Both the position numbers and the translations under genes were made by a program. Source: Acetanaerobacterium elongatum (lineage in GTDB: Bacteria > Bacillota > Clostridia > Oscillospirales > Ruminococcaceae). From it: a DNA stretch of 64,000 nt. The stretch covers positions 29,476-93,475 of the forward strand of contig NZ_FNID01000007.1 in NCBI RefSeq assembly GCF_900103835.1, given 5' to 3'. Shown here in pieces: positions 1-9,647 of this stretch; the first letter of the stretch is position 1; every line of letters starts with the position of its first letter. The notes beneath the pieces are model-generated. The model worked only from the letters and a program-made list of their open reading frames with translations. It was not told where the DNA came from and made no database searches.

Positions 1-336
1 CTTAAAGTGAAAATACAGCGGAAAGATATGCCCCAATATCGCAAATAAGCCGGCCACATAGGCACCGTATAACGGGTTTAGCCCTAAAAGATATTCAAAA
101 ACAAGCCGACCGATAATTACCGAAATAATGCCCTTTGAAAAATCCCCCAATAACGTCAGTATGCCGGGCAGCTTGCCGAAGCTGCGGAACACGTTGGTCA
201 TTCCCGCGTTTCCGCTGCCTACCTCGCGTACATCCTTATGCGCAAGCGCTTTAGAGATGATAACGGCAAAGCTGATGCTGCCAAGCAGATAAGCCGTTGC
301 TGCCGTCGCAACCATCAATAAAATTTCGATTGCCAT
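1..336 (-). CDS. plsY: Glycerol-3-phosphate acyltransferase PlsY (3' end cut by window edge)
   Basis: Membrane acyltransferase that moves the acyl group from acyl-phosphate to glycerol-3-phosphate, the first step of phospholipid synthesis in most Gram-positives. About 112 N-terminal residues are visible. They hold the first hydrophobic helix, the LLGSIS segment and the family signature GSGNAGMTNVFR (usual form GSGNxGATNxxR). Start chosen at the ATG at 336 because AAAGGA precedes it by a few bases. It lies 36 bp after der on the same strand, so the two are probably co-transcribed. The C-terminal part is outside the window. Confidence 0.93.
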   Translation of the reverse strand, partial: MAIEILLMVATAATAYLLGSISFAVIISKALAHKDVREVGSGNAGMTNVFRSFGKLPGILTLLGDFSKGIISVIIGRLVFEYLLGLNPLYGAYVAGLFAILGHIFPLYFHFK

Positions 337-372
337 TTCCTTTCACCCTTATCCTGTATACTGCCGAGTTTT

Positions 373-1704
373 TTACTGGCCGTTCCCCTCACCACGCTCG
401 CGTACAACCATCTTCATGGGCGTACCGGTCAGACCAAAGGTTTCACGTATTTGGTTCTCCAGGTATCGCTGGTATGAGAAATGAAAAAGCTCCGCACGAT
501 TTACAAAACACACAAACATAGGGGGCTTCACTCCCGCCTGTGTAATATAGTAAATCTTCAGCCGCTTGCCTTTATCGGAAGGTGGCTGCACCCGTGCAGT
601 AGCATAAGCCAGCACCTCGTTGAGCTTACCGGTGGATATGCGCATGGCGTTCTGCTCGTACACATGCTTAATCAGTTCAAACAGCTTATCCACCCTTTGA
701 CCGGTTTTGGCCGAGATAAACAGAAAGGGAGCATATGACATAAAGCTGAAGTCTTCTTTCAGCTTCTTTTCAAACTCATTCATCGTTTTATCGGTTTTCT
801 CAATCGCATCCCATTTATTCACCGCAACAATGCTGGCCTTGCCCTGATCATGCGCATAGCCTGCAACCTTGGAATCCTGTTCGGTAAAGCCTTCGGTGGC
901 ATCTATCACAATGATACACACATCCGCTCTATCTACGGCCATATAGGAGCGCAGAACACTGTACTTTTCAATGTTCTCCTCCACCTTCGACTGTCTGCGA
1001 ATACCCGCGGTATCAATGAAAACAAACTTGCCATACTCGTTTTCTATTACCGTATCCACCGCGTCGCGCGTGGTGCCGGGAATGTTGGACACAATAACGC
1101 GCTCTTCTCCCGCAATGCGGTTAATGAGAGAGGATTTGCCCACATTGGGTTTACCGATAACGGCTACCTTGATGTATTCGTCGGCGTAATCTTCATCCTG
1201 ATAATCCTTCAAGTGTTCAAATACGGCATCCAGCAGGTCGCCGGTTCCATGGCCGTGTACTGAAGAAACGGGAATCGGGTCACCCAAACCAAGATTATAA
1301 AACTCGTAGATGTCTGCGGGTGGGCTGCCGACATTATCGCACTTGTTTACACACAGCACGATAGGCTTACCGCTTTTTAAAAGCATATTAGCCACATCGG
1401 CATCGGTGGCCGTAACGCCGGAGCGGATATCGGTAACAAAGATAATCACATCCGCGCTGTCAATCGCCAGTTGGGCCTGCCTGCGCATCTGTGAAAGAAT
1501 CACATCATTGGAAAATGGCTCAATACCGCCGGTATCCACCAGCATACAGCTTTTGCTGCGCCATTCAAATTCGGCGTAGATTCTGTCGCGGGTAACACCG
1601 GGCGTATCCTCTACAATAGAGAGTCGCTGGCCAATAATCTTGTTAAACAGCGTACTTTTTCCGACATTTGGTCGGCCAACAACTGCGATGATCGGTTTTG
1701 ACAT
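373..1704 (-). CDS. der: Ribosome biogenesis GTPase Der (EngA)
   Basis: 443-residue double GTPase needed for maturation of the 50S subunit. Two G domains in tandem are visible: GRPNVGKST at about residues 10-18 with DTPG, DTGG (57-60) and NKCD (120-123), then GKPNVGKSS at about 184-192 with DTAG and NKWD. A KH-like C-terminal domain of about 90 residues follows. The length is typical. The gene has its own promoter-like element (1711-1810), with an AAGGA ribosome binding site a few bases before ATG, and runs into plsY. Confidence 0.97.
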   Translation of the reverse strand: MSKPIIAVVGRPNVGKSTLFNKIIGQRLSIVEDTPGVTRDRIYAEFEWRSKSCMLVDTGGIEPFSNDVILSQMRRQAQLAIDSADVIIFVTDIRSGVTATDADVANMLLKSGKPIVLCVNKCDNVGSPPADIYEFYNLGLGDPIPVSSVHGHGTGDLLDAVFEHLKDYQDEDYADEYIKVAVIGKPNVGKSSLINRIAGEERVIVSNIPGTTRDAVDTVIENEYGKFVFIDTAGIRRQSKVEENIEKYSVLRSYMAVDRADVCIIVIDATEGFTEQDSKVAGYAHDQGKASIVAVNKWDAIEKTDKTMNEFEKKLKEDFSFMSYAPFLFISAKTGQRVDKLFELIKHVYEQNAMRISTGKLNEVLAYATARVQPPSDKGKRLKIYYITQAGVKPPMFVCFVNRAELFHFSYQRYLENQIRETFGLTGTPMKMVVRERGEGNGQ

Positions 1705-1710
1705 TTTAAT

Positions 1711-1810
1711 TCCTTATACTTATCACAATTATATAACCTCTAAAAAAACAAGCAAAAATCACTGGTTTTTGCATAAATTTTAGAAAGGTTTAAATAAGTG
1801 ATTAGTATTA
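1711..1810 (-). repeat. Imperfect palindromic promoter element, copy 1 (der)
   Basis: An AT-rich block whose ends match the element at 42520-42600: it begins TCCTTATACTTAT and ends ATTAGTATTA (plus strand). The two ends are imperfect inverted repeats of each other. Read on the minus strand it contains a consensus -10 (TATAAT, 1728-1733) with TTTTTGC about 18 bp upstream, so it probably serves as the der promoter. An internal inverted repeat, GCAAAAA/TTTTTGC, sits just before the -10 region. Confidence 0.6.
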
Positions 1811-1821
1811 TCCTTTTTAGT

Positions 1822-3126
1822 TTATTCTAACCCACAAATTGCCCTTAGTAAGCCAGCGCCGCCGCCCTTAACCACATGTATGGGTATTGACAATGCCTGC
1901 TCTGCCTGCTTTACGGTGATATCATCCAAAAAGCGATCCTGCTCGTAACGCAGCATTACCTCTGGCAACAGCAGTTCTTCTCCCAAATTATAACCCTTCA
2001 GCTGTTCCAGCAGGTCGCCACCGGTTACAAGCCCCGCCACCGTAATGGTGTGTCCAAAGAAGTCGTTGCGTATGGGAATCACGTTACAGGTTAAATTATG
2101 CCATTTTTCTTTTAACTCGTCAACCAATTCTACAAGGAAGGAACATGCATCCATTCCGGTTGCAATGGTTACCTTCCTTGTCTGCTCGCTGGGAGCAAGG
2201 TCTTCAAGCTCCAGCCTGAAATCCTCCCGCAGGGAGGCGATAAGCCCTACACCGTTATCCAACTGCGCAAACTCTTCATAATAGTCAGCATCCGGTATAG
2301 GAAGCTGTGCCTTGATAAAGAATTCATCTGCCGGATAGGCAAGGCGTGTTCCGTGCAGCTTCAAGAAGTTATCGGAAAATTCCTGCGCGATAGTAATTAC
2401 CGCCCGTGCCGTATCAACGGTATAGGGCACGAGCTCTGGCAGGTTTTGACGGTACTTCGTAAGCCCCACTGGCACCAATGCGATACTCTCAACCCAAGGA
2501 TAGTATTCAGAGAGATCGTTAAGGCTTCTTACAAGCTCTTCACCATCGTTTATTCCCGGGCAGAGCACAAGCTGGGCATTGATTTTTATGCCACCTTGTG
2601 CAAGCCGCTTAATGAACCGAAGGCTCTCACCTGCGCGCTTGTTTTTCATCATTTCTACGCGCAACAACGGATTGGTGGTATGAACCGAGATATTTACCGG
2701 GCTGATTTTCATTTTAACAATGCGCTCAACATCACTGTCAGTTAAGTTGGTAAGAGTAATATAGTTGCCAAACAAAAAAGACATGCGGGAGTCATCATCT
2801 TTAAAATAGAGGGTTTCACGCATACCCTTGGGAAGCTGGTCGACAAAGCAGAAGATACAGCGGTTTTGGCAGCTGTGCTGTTTGTCCATTAAAAAGGTGT
2901 CAAACTCCAACCCCAGTTCCTCGTATTCGCCTTTTTTAATCACGGTGGCAAGCAAGCACCCTGCGCGCAAATATTCAACTGAGAGGATACGATTTGTCAT
3001 GTAAAAACGATAATCAAGTACATCATTGATCTCGTTCTCGTTAATACGTAGCAAAGTATCGCCTATGCTCAGCCCTGCCCGGAAGGCGGGGGAATGTTCT
3101 TTAACTTCTGCAATTACTACCGGCAT
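1822..3126 (-). CDS. DUF512 radical-SAM protein with N-terminal PDZ domain
   Basis: 434 residues. Residues 1-60 form a PDZ-like domain (SPAFRAGLSIGD). Cys86, Cys90 and Cys93 make the CxxxCxxC motif of a radical-SAM 4Fe-4S cluster, followed by FVDQLPKGMRETLYFKDDDS, the family hallmark. The C-terminal half corresponds to DUF512. Members occur in cyanobacteria and Clostridia and their reaction is not known. Adjacency to der recurs in Clostridia as far as I recall, which hints at a link to ribosome assembly, but this is inference. The start has only a weak ribosome binding site, but the PDZ begins right after it. Confidence 0.88.
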   Translation of the reverse strand: MPVVIAEVKEHSPAFRAGLSIGDTLLRINENEINDVLDYRFYMTNRILSVEYLRAGCLLATVIKKGEYEELGLEFDTFLMDKQHSCQNRCIFCFVDQLPKGMRETLYFKDDDSRMSFLFGNYITLTNLTDSDVERIVKMKISPVNISVHTTNPLLRVEMMKNKRAGESLRFIKRLAQGGIKINAQLVLCPGINDGEELVRSLNDLSEYYPWVESIALVPVGLTKYRQNLPELVPYTVDTARAVITIAQEFSDNFLKLHGTRLAYPADEFFIKAQLPIPDADYYEEFAQLDNGVGLIASLREDFRLELEDLAPSEQTRKVTIATGMDACSFLVELVDELKEKWHNLTCNVIPIRNDFFGHTITVAGLVTGGDLLEQLKGYNLGEELLLPEVMLRYEQDRFLDDITVKQAEQALSIPIHVVKGGGAGLLRAICGLE

Positions 3127-3191
3127 ATTATACCAGCTTTCATATGGTATTATGAGTATTTCATTAAGCTTTTATGTTATCTTTCGTATAT

Positions 3192-3221
3192 AACAAAATA
3201 GAGAAGGTTTCCCTTCTCTAT
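3192..3221 (-). terminator. Terminator after rpmF
   Basis: On the minus strand ATAGAGAAGG and CCTTCTCTAT form a 10-bp stem with a 4-base loop, followed by TTTGTTA. It is 14 bp past the rpmF stop. Confidence 0.8.
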
Positions 3222-3234
3222 CGCGGTAAAGCTA

Positions 3235-3417
3235 TTAAGCTTCTTTCTTAATAATCTCTTTGCCCTTGTAGTAACCGCAGTTGGGGCAAACTCTGTGAGG
3301 GAGCTTCAGCTCGCCGCACTGTGTGCATTTTGAAAAGCCAGGGGTTGCAAGCTTCCAAACATTAGAACGTCTTTTATCGCGTCTTGCTTTAGATACTCTT
3401 CTCTTTGGTACAGCCAT
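3235..3417 (-). CDS. rpmF: 50S ribosomal protein L32
   Basis: 60-residue zinc-ribbon ribosomal protein ([18 protein letters not shown]...). Four cysteines at 31, 34, 44 and 47 form the zinc site, so this is the Cys-containing (C+) paralogue type. Start set at the ATG at 3417 because the MAVPK N-terminus is universal and AAGGAGG lies 8 bp upstream; a GTG 9 bp earlier overlaps that ribosome binding site and is unlikely. It follows yceD by about 40 bp, the standard bacterial pair. Confidence 0.97.
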   Translation of the reverse strand: MAVPKRRVSKARRDKRRSNVWKLATPGFSKCTQCGELKLPHRVCPNCGYYKGKEIIKKEA

Positions 3418-3456
3418 GTTGTGCACCTCCTTATATCTTATATAACCAACCGGTTA

Positions 3457-3951
3457 TTAATCAAGTAGCTTTTTTAAAGCCTCAAGGCGAGGGTCGCACT
3501 CTTTTCGGGAACAAGTGCAATCGGTATGATTAAGGTTATTTCCGCAGGATTGGCATAACCCTTTGCAATCATCCTTGCACAGCAACTTGGTAGGGAGGCT
3601 GAGAAGGATATCAGACCGAACAAGTTCGTCAAGATCAAGCCTGGCATTCTCAACGAGGATATACTCATCGGTATCTTCCTCATTCAGCTCACGCACTAAT
3701 ACATGAGTAAAATGATAAGCTTCATCGCGTGAAAACCTGTCTAAGCATCTGTCACAGTCGGCTGAAAGCACAAAGCCAGCGGTATACGCCAGATTAACTA
3801 TACCGGCTCGGTTCTCTACCGCCCCCGTGATATGCACATGGGAGCCAAAAGGGCATTGTCCCCACAGCTCAATGTCGGAAAAATCAAGGCTGTAATCAAT
3901 GGCAACCCGTTCATTTTCAATGTCAAAAAGCTGCTGCAGATCAATAATCAT
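3457..3951 (-). CDS. yceD: DUF177 family protein YceD
   Basis: 164-residue YceD/DUF177 protein, a family tied to 23S rRNA accumulation and nearly always encoded upstream of rpmF. Seen here: CDRC (Cys66, Cys69) in the central part and a Cys-rich tail with CxxxCxxxCxxC (125-136) plus CTC (145-147), likely metal-binding. Start ATG with GAGG at normal spacing. Expressed from the promoter at 3980-4008 together with rpmF. Confidence 0.88.
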   Translation of the reverse strand: MIIDLQQLFDIENERVAIDYSLDFSDIELWGQCPFGSHVHITGAVENRAGIVNLAYTAGFVLSADCDRCLDRFSRDEAYHFTHVLVRELNEEDTDEYILVENARLDLDELVRSDILLSLPTKLLCKDDCKGLCQSCGNNLNHTDCTCSRKECDPRLEALKKLLD

Positions 3952-3979
3952 AACAATACCTCATAACGCCACGGGTTAT

Positions 3980-4008
3980 ATTATAGATTTTTCTCTAAAG
4001 TTTGTCAA
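3980..4008 (-). promoter_or_regulatory. Sigma-A promoter of yceD-rpmF
   Basis: Minus strand: TTGACA (4003-4008), 17-bp spacer, TATAAT (3980-3985). Both hexamers are perfect consensus and lie about 30 bp before the yceD start. Confidence 0.85.
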
Positions 4009-4013
4009 TACAC

Positions 4014-4053
4014 AAAACGTATTTTGTTCAGGATTTATTCAAAAATACGTTTT
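4014..4053 (-). terminator. Inverted repeat after the M13 peptidase
   Basis: AAAACGTATTTTG and its near-exact complement flank a 13-base loop directly after the peptidase stop codon. The next promoter starts right behind it, so it probably insulates the yceD operon. Confidence 0.55.
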
Positions 4054-4057
4054 GCCA

Positions 4058-6112
4058 TCACCATATTTTTACTCGTTCCTTAGGCGACAGATACATGCCA
4101 TCGCCCTTCTTGACGTTATAGGTTGTATAAAAATCATCAATATTCTTCAAAACCTCATTTACACGGTATTTATCAGGCGAGTGCACATCCGCCTTCAATG
4201 CATAGGAGGTGTACTCGGGCGTACATTTGGAACGCCACGCATTGGCATATGCTTGGAATAAAACATCCAAATCACCGTTGCCGAACTCTTTAGCCACCTC
4301 AACAATGCAGTTCATACCACCAAGATCTGCAATATTCTCCCCCAGTGTCAGCGTGCCGTTGATATACTCCCCGTCGGCAACCTCTACACTATCATACTGC
4401 TCCACCAGCGCCTGCGTCTTAGTTTGATATACCTTAAGGTCCTGCTCCGTCCACCAGTTGTTGAGATTACCATTTTCATCGTATTTCGCGCCTTCGTCAT
4501 CAAACGCATGTGAAACCTCATGAGCAATAATCGAACCTATACCGCCAAGGTTTGCCTCTAGGGGAGCACTTTCATCATAAAACGGGGCCTGAAGCATTGC
4601 GGCGGGGAAAACAATCTCGTTGTTGGAAGGGTTGTAGTAGGCGTTTACCGTATGCGCTGTCATACCCCATTCTTTAGGATCCACGGGTTGATCAATCTCT
4701 GAAAGTGATTTCTTGCAGCTGAGCTTATAGGTGTTAATAATGTTCCCATAAAGGCTTCCGCCTTCCTCGTAGGTTTTGATGTCCAGCGTAGAATAGTCGT
4801 TCCATTTATCGGGGTAACCGATTTTCAGCTTCATGGTCTCCAGCTTTTTAATTGCTTTCTGCTTCGTGGTATCGCTCATCCAATCAAGCTTGTTAATTCG
4901 CTTTTCATACGTTTTAATAATCATCTCAACCATCTTAGTAACGTTCTTTTTCGTATCTTCACTGAAAAAGTCCTTTACATAGATACGACTGAGCAGTTCG
5001 CCGAGATAATCATTGACGTTGTTATACCCTTTTTCAATATCCAGTAAGCTGCCGTCAGAGCCATTAACTATATTGTTAAAAGCTATATGCAGCTTTTCAA
5101 GGTCACTGGTAAGGAAGTAATCCGTCTGCAAAAGCACCTTAGCAGTAGCATATTGTTTTAAAAGCTCCAGCTTATCCGCAGTAAACAGCTCATTGAGCTT
5201 GGTAAAGTACTGCGGGCACTGTACAATGTAGGTGCTTGCGTTACCGATACCGGTACCAATAAAGAACTTTTTGATATCAAAGGTTTTGTTTGTGGCAATT
5301 AGCTCATCAAGTGAGGTTGGGTTATAGAGCTTTTCAATTTCACGCTGTTCCTCCGCATCCCAGTAGGAGGAAGAAAGTTCTTTCTCAAAGGCGTATACGG
5401 CCTCGGCACATTTCTCGGCATCTGTTTTATACCATGGAATATTTGCAAACAGAGCCTTGAGGTATTTTTTGTATTCACTCTGTATCTTTTGTGTTTGCGT
5501 ATCGGTATCCTGATAATAATCCTTCTGCGGCAGGCCGATATGCCCGGTATCAACGTAGAGCGCATTCTTACGGCTGTCATGCGCATCGGCGCTTACTCCC
5601 CACATAATAAAAGACCCGATGCCTGCATTATCCATGAGTATCAGCGCGTCCATCAACCCGTCAATCGACTTGGCGTTCTTGATGGCATTTAAAAAGGGCA
5701 TGATAGGGTTTAAGCCGTCCTTATCACGGTTAGCATAATCCATAGAGGTATGATAAAAATCAGCGAGCATCTGCTCGTCACTGCCCTTTTCATAGGCTTT
5801 AGCCTTATCATCCAATTCCATAAGGATTTCGAGCAGATCGGTTGTTGTTTGCATCGAGGCTTCGGCAAAACTATCAATCGCAGGCACCCCACTGCCGATT
5901 TCAGCGGTTTTAAGCCATTTGGCGTTGACATAATCATAATAATCGTCCTGCAGGCGCAGTTCACCGCTCTTAACCTCTTCAGAAGTGACTTGTGAGAATA
6001 CCTCTTTCACCGTATCCCTGAGAATAAGAGGCAGACAACCGGTAGTAAACAACGAGAGCGCGGTTAACACTGCAAGAGCGGCCAGCAGTTTCACAATGGT
6101 CTTACGCTTCAC
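4058..6112 (-). CDS. M13 family (neprilysin/PepO-like) metallopeptidase, lipoprotein
   Basis: 684 residues. An N-terminal signal peptide ends in a lipobox (LFTTGC, Cys26), so the enzyme is probably anchored on the outer face of the membrane. The zinc motif HEVSH is at about residue 530, preceded by NAYYNP (about 486, substrate-binding NAYY/F motif), and the third zinc ligand lies in ENIADLGG at about 592. These are the complete M13 motifs, so it should be active as an oligopeptidase. GTG start with AAAGGG upstream. Family members usually end in a CxxW motif; this one ends in VKIW and lacks that Cys. Confidence 0.93.
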   Translation of the reverse strand: MKRKTIVKLLAALAVLTALSLFTTGCLPLILRDTVKEVFSQVTSEEVKSGELRLQDDYYDYVNAKWLKTAEIGSGVPAIDSFAEASMQTTTDLLEILMELDDKAKAYEKGSDEQMLADFYHTSMDYANRDKDGLNPIMPFLNAIKNAKSIDGLMDALILMDNAGIGSFIMWGVSADAHDSRKNALYVDTGHIGLPQKDYYQDTDTQTQKIQSEYKKYLKALFANIPWYKTDAEKCAEAVYAFEKELSSSYWDAEEQREIEKLYNPTSLDELIATNKTFDIKKFFIGTGIGNASTYIVQCPQYFTKLNELFTADKLELLKQYATAKVLLQTDYFLTSDLEKLHIAFNNIVNGSDGSLLDIEKGYNNVNDYLGELLSRIYVKDFFSEDTKKNVTKMVEMIIKTYEKRINKLDWMSDTTKQKAIKKLETMKLKIGYPDKWNDYSTLDIKTYEEGGSLYGNIINTYKLSCKKSLSEIDQPVDPKEWGMTAHTVNAYYNPSNNEIVFPAAMLQAPFYDESAPLEANLGGIGSIIAHEVSHAFDDEGAKYDENGNLNNWWTEQDLKVYQTKTQALVEQYDSVEVADGEYINGTLTLGENIADLGGMNCIVEVAKEFGNGDLDVLFQAYANAWRSKCTPEYTSYALKADVHSPDKYRVNEVLKNIDDFYTTYNVKKGDGMYLSPKERVKIW

Positions 6113-6247
6113 CGAATCAAACCCTTTCTATTTGCACTTTAATATGGTATCTATTATATGCATAAAAAATTATAACATTAGTAAAAAACAAATTCATGAC
6201 TAAAATGTCAATTTTGCTCGTTTCTTTAATATCGCCAAAACCTAAAA

Positions 6248-6272
6248 CAGCCGCTGCAAATCGCAGCGGCTG
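6248..6272 (-). terminator. Terminator after the small P-loop gene
   Basis: Perfect 10-bp GC-rich stem (CAGCCGCTGC / GCAGCGGCTG) with a 5-base loop; on the minus strand TTTTAGGTTTT follows. It is just past the gene that ends at 6290. Confidence 0.8.
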
Positions 6273-6289
6273 CCATAAAAAGAACAATC

Positions 6290-6697
6290 TTAGAGGTACT
6301 TCTTAACACTTTCGGGAAGCTCACAGGAATCGCAGGAAACGGTAAAGGTAATGTTTACCTCTGCGTCCTTTGTCAGTTCAACGATTTTGTCAAAGGTTGC
6401 ACCCAATTCTTCAAGGTTTCTGCCACCGATTTTTAAAATACCGTCAACAAATACATCGGTAATGTCATAGTTTCCCGCAAACAGACCTGCTACAAAGCCA
6501 TAAAAAGCATCATAACCGGAGATTTTATACGCATCAATATCAATCAGCCGAACCGTATGGTCAATGTCGTAGGTAAGCTTCATGCTCTTTTCAATGCAAA
6601 CGATATTACCCTTGGATTCCTTGGTGGCCGTGTTAATCATTTCAATCAGGGTTTTGGTTTTTCCCGAGCCTTTGTTGCCTACAATCAGTTTTATCAT
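6290..6697 (-). CDS. Small P-loop ATP-binding protein of unknown role
   Basis: 135 residues with a perfect Walker A motif at the very N-terminus (GNKGSGKT, residues 7-14). The rest suggests a minimal P-loop NTPase core: VFVDGIL at about 82-88 could be a Walker B strand and TVSCDSCELP near the C-terminus has a Cys pair. I recognise no named family. GGAGG 7 bp before the ATG. It stands alone between the M13 peptidase and pgi and ends at a strong terminator. It might be a nucleotide-sensing or kinase-like protein; this is a guess. Confidence 0.75.
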   Translation of the reverse strand: MIKLIVGNKGSGKTKTLIEMINTATKESKGNIVCIEKSMKLTYDIDHTVRLIDIDAYKISGYDAFYGFVAGLFAGNYDITDVFVDGILKIGGRNLEELGATFDKIVELTKDAEVNITFTVSCDSCELPESVKKYL

Positions 6698-6750
6698 AAG
6701 AATACCTCCATAAAAAATTTGCTATAACCTCACCCGCTTACGCAAGTGAA

Positions 6751-8091
6751 TTAACCATTAATCTGAGCCTCAAGAGCAGCCTTCTCGCTCTCATAACCGG
6801 GCTTGCCGAGCAGAGCGAACATATTCTTTTTATAACTTTCAACACCGGGCTGGTCAAAGGGGTTTACACCAAGGAGATATCCCGAGATTGCACACGCCTT
6901 TTCAAAGAAGTAAACCATATATCCAAATTCATGCTCGTTGATTTCAGGAACCTCAAGCACGATATTGGGCACACCGCCGCCGGTATGGGCAAGTACCGTA
7001 CCTTCAAAGGCTTTACGGTTAACAATGCTCATGTTCTGGTTTGAAAGGAAATTTAGGCCGTCAAAGTTTTCGGCATCCTCATTAATAAACAAATCCTGCT
7101 TGGGCTTTTTAATGTCTACAACCGTTTCAAACATCAGTCTTGAGCCTTCCTGTACAAACTGACCGAGAGAATGCAGATCAGTAGAGAAGGTAACCGAGGC
7201 CGGGAACAAGCCTTTGTTGTCCTTGCCCTCGCTTTCGCCGAACAGTTGCTTAAACCACTCTGACATCATGGTAAATGACGGGTCGAAGCTTACCAGCAGT
7301 TCCATCGACTTACCCTTGCGGTATAAACAGTTGCGGGCAGCAGCATATTTATAGCAGTCATTTCTATCCAAGTCACAAACCGAAAGCTCGTCCTGCGCTG
7401 CCTTGGCACCATTCATAATGGCTTCAATATCAGCGCCCGCCACCGCAATAGGCAGAAGACCTACCGCAGTAAGAACCGAGAAACGCCCTCCTACATCGTC
7501 GGGTATTACAAAGGTTTCGTAGCCTTCGCGGTTGCAAAGCTCCTTTAAGGTACCGCGTGCCGCATCGGTTGTGCAGAAGATACGCTCACGGGCGCCCTCT
7601 TTGCCGTATTTCTTTTCAATCAGCTCACGGAAGATTCTGAAAGCAAGTGCCGGCTCTGTAGTGGTGCCAGACTTCGAGATAACATTCAGCGAGATATCCT
7701 TGCCCTCACAGATAGAGAGCAGCTCGCACAGATAGGTGGGGTTGATATTGTTGCCCGCAAAATAGATTTCCGGGGTATCTTTTTTTAAGTTGTTGTAAAA
7801 AGGTGAGCGCAACAGCTCGATTGCCGCTCTGGCACCCAGATAGGACCCTCCGATGCCAATTACAATGAGCACCTGTGAGTTTTTCTGGATTCTGGCAGCC
7901 GCCCGCTTGATGCGCTCAAATTCAAATTTGTTATAATCGGTGGGGAGATTTACCCACCCCAAAAAGTCGTTGCCAAGCCCGGTTTTATTGTGCAGTTTCT
8001 CGTGAGCATCCTTAATCTGGCCTTCAAGCGCCTTGATTTCGTGTGCTCCCAAGAAGCCTTTAAGATACTTGCCGTTATATTTCATTCCCAT
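6751..8091 (-). CDS. pgi: Glucose-6-phosphate isomerase
   Basis: 446-residue phosphoglucose isomerase that interconverts glucose-6-P and fructose-6-P in glycolysis. Seen: the sugar-phosphate segments [11 protein letters not shown] and [12 protein letters not shown], then the active-site part around [17 protein letters not shown] and the family tail [16 protein letters not shown]. The length fits the shorter Gram-positive type. Start placed at the ATG at 8091, 8 bp after GGAGG; the upstream in-frame ATG at 8106 overlaps that ribosome binding site. Confidence 0.97.
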   Translation of the reverse strand: MGMKYNGKYLKGFLGAHEIKALEGQIKDAHEKLHNKTGLGNDFLGWVNLPTDYNKFEFERIKRAAARIQKNSQVLIVIGIGGSYLGARAAIELLRSPFYNNLKKDTPEIYFAGNNINPTYLCELLSICEGKDISLNVISKSGTTTEPALAFRIFRELIEKKYGKEGARERIFCTTDAARGTLKELCNREGYETFVIPDDVGGRFSVLTAVGLLPIAVAGADIEAIMNGAKAAQDELSVCDLDRNDCYKYAAARNCLYRKGKSMELLVSFDPSFTMMSEWFKQLFGESEGKDNKGLFPASVTFSTDLHSLGQFVQEGSRLMFETVVDIKKPKQDLFINEDAENFDGLNFLSNQNMSIVNRKAFEGTVLAHTGGGVPNIVLEVPEINEHEFGYMVYFFEKACAISGYLLGVNPFDQPGVESYKKNMFALLGKPGYESEKAALEAQING

Positions 8092-8314
8092 TGCGCATAC
8101 CTCCATCCTACGAGCGGTTTATTCTAGCTGCAGCCGCCCGACGTTTTAGATGTCCTATCCTTTTCCTTTATTTTCTCTATGATTCTATATTACCTTAAAA
8201 GCAACCCTTTTTCAAGTATGACGAAGAAATATTGCCAAAATGTTAAATAGATTACTGCTAAAATTTCATATATTAGTTGGGGTCTTGTGTCGACCCAATG
8301 AAATATCGGTACTT

Positions 8315-9484
8315 CTATTTCATGTTAAGCATATTGGCCCATAGCATCTGTAAAGCCACCCAGAAGGTAAGCTTTCCTACATACTTTACAGCGGTGAGCG
8401 GATAGGATCCAATCTCCTTGTCACCGATATACAGTACTACCCGCCCCAAGGTCTGACCGAGTGCAACCGGCGCCTGAACATCCTTTACAACCTCAACCTT
8501 ATATTCTATATCCTGCTCCTGCCCTTTTTTAATAACCACCGCCGCCATCGGGTGAGATTCCACCGCAACCGTACTTTCGGTGCCGTTGACTACCTTTACG
8601 GGCTCAACGGGCTTTTCTAATGGCTTAGGCGTGTAGACCTGCCAGTTTGCAAAGCCGTAATCCAGCAGCGTTCTTGCCGAAGCAAAGCGTTCTTCGCTTG
8701 TTTTTGCACCCATTACCACCGAAATGAGCGAAAGGCCGTTGCGCTCGGCAGAAGCGCTCAAACAGTAGCCCGCAGAATCGGTAGTACCGGTTTTCAGGCC
8801 GGTGGTGCCTTCATAAAACCGCACCAGCTTGTTTGTATTAACCAGCGAGGTTTCACCTCCGCGCAGCGTATCCATCCATACGGTGGAATACTGCTTGATA
8901 AGTGGGTGGGAAAGCAGTTCTTTAGACATAATAGCAATATCACGGGCCGTTGTAACATGGCCGTCCTCATCCAAGCCGGAGGCATTTTTAAAAACGGTGT
9001 TGTTCATGCCCAGTTCCTTAGCCCGCTGGTTCATGAGCGCTACAAAGGTGTCTTCACTGCCCGAAATATTCTCGCCCAATGCAACAGAAGCGTCGTTAGC
9101 AGAAGAGATTGCGGTAGCCTTCAACAGGTCGTTTACCGACATCTGCTCCCCCACCTCCAGCCAAATCTGGCTGCCGCCCATCGAGCTTGCATGCTCTGAT
9201 ACCGACACCATATCCTCCAGCTTCATCTTGCCTGCGTCAATGGCCTCCATGGTGAGCAGCAGCGTCATTATCTTGGTTACCGAAGCGGGCGGCATCTGCT
9301 CGTCGGCATTCTTCTCAAACAATACCTCACCGGAAATACCGTCGATTAGTATAGCTGACGGCGCCGGAACATCCACCGGAAGCGCCTGTGGAGCATTATC
9401 GGCCATTACCGTAGGGCATACCAAAGCTGCCATGCATAGAACAGCCACCGCTGCCGCGCCCATCCGTTTTTTTATAGTAAGCAT
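8315..9484 (-). CDS. D-alanyl-D-alanine carboxypeptidase (DacF/PBP5 type)
   Basis: 389-residue serine carboxypeptidase that removes the terminal D-Ala from peptidoglycan stem peptides. Signal peptide at residues 1-28, then the three active-site motifs SVTK (68-71), SAN (128-130) and KTG (231-233). A C-terminal beta domain and a hydrophobic, probably amphipathic end (about 365-385) would hold it to the membrane. ATG at 9484 chosen for AAAGGTGGG 7 bp upstream; an earlier in-frame GTG overlaps that site. DacF-type enzymes often act in sporulation, but nothing here proves that. Confidence 0.95.
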   Translation of the reverse strand: MLTIKKRMGAAAVAVLCMAALVCPTVMADNAPQALPVDVPAPSAILIDGISGEVLFEKNADEQMPPASVTKIMTLLLTMEAIDAGKMKLEDMVSVSEHASSMGGSQIWLEVGEQMSVNDLLKATAISSANDASVALGENISGSEDTFVALMNQRAKELGMNNTVFKNASGLDEDGHVTTARDIAIMSKELLSHPLIKQYSTVWMDTLRGGETSLVNTNKLVRFYEGTTGLKTGTTDSAGYCLSASAERNGLSLISVVMGAKTSEERFASARTLLDYGFANWQVYTPKPLEKPVEPVKVVNGTESTVAVESHPMAAVVIKKGQEQDIEYKVEVVKDVQAPVALGQTLGRVVLYIGDKEIGSYPLTAVKYVGKLTFWVALQMLWANMLNMK

Positions 9485-9594
9485 ACATATACCCACCTTT
9501 ACAGCGTATGATTGTCTGTTTTCTATATTTTATGCGCGCTGTGCAGCAGGATATGTTACTGTTATAGGGTTTGGCCAAAATTTGTTATACACAA

Positions 9595-9628
9595 AAGCGC
9601 CATGCCGCTAAGATGCAGCATGGCGCTT
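9595..9628 (-). terminator. Terminator after the HPr-like gene
   Basis: AAGCGCCATGC and its exact complement form an 11-bp stem; on the minus strand TTTTGTG follows. It is 20 bp past the HPr-like stop. Confidence 0.75.
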
Positions 9629-9647
9629 AATGTACGATAAAGACTAC

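Noticed and set aside
8829..9611. 260-codon plus-strand frame
   Set aside because: Antisense shadow of the DacF-type gene; Ser-rich translation with no motif.
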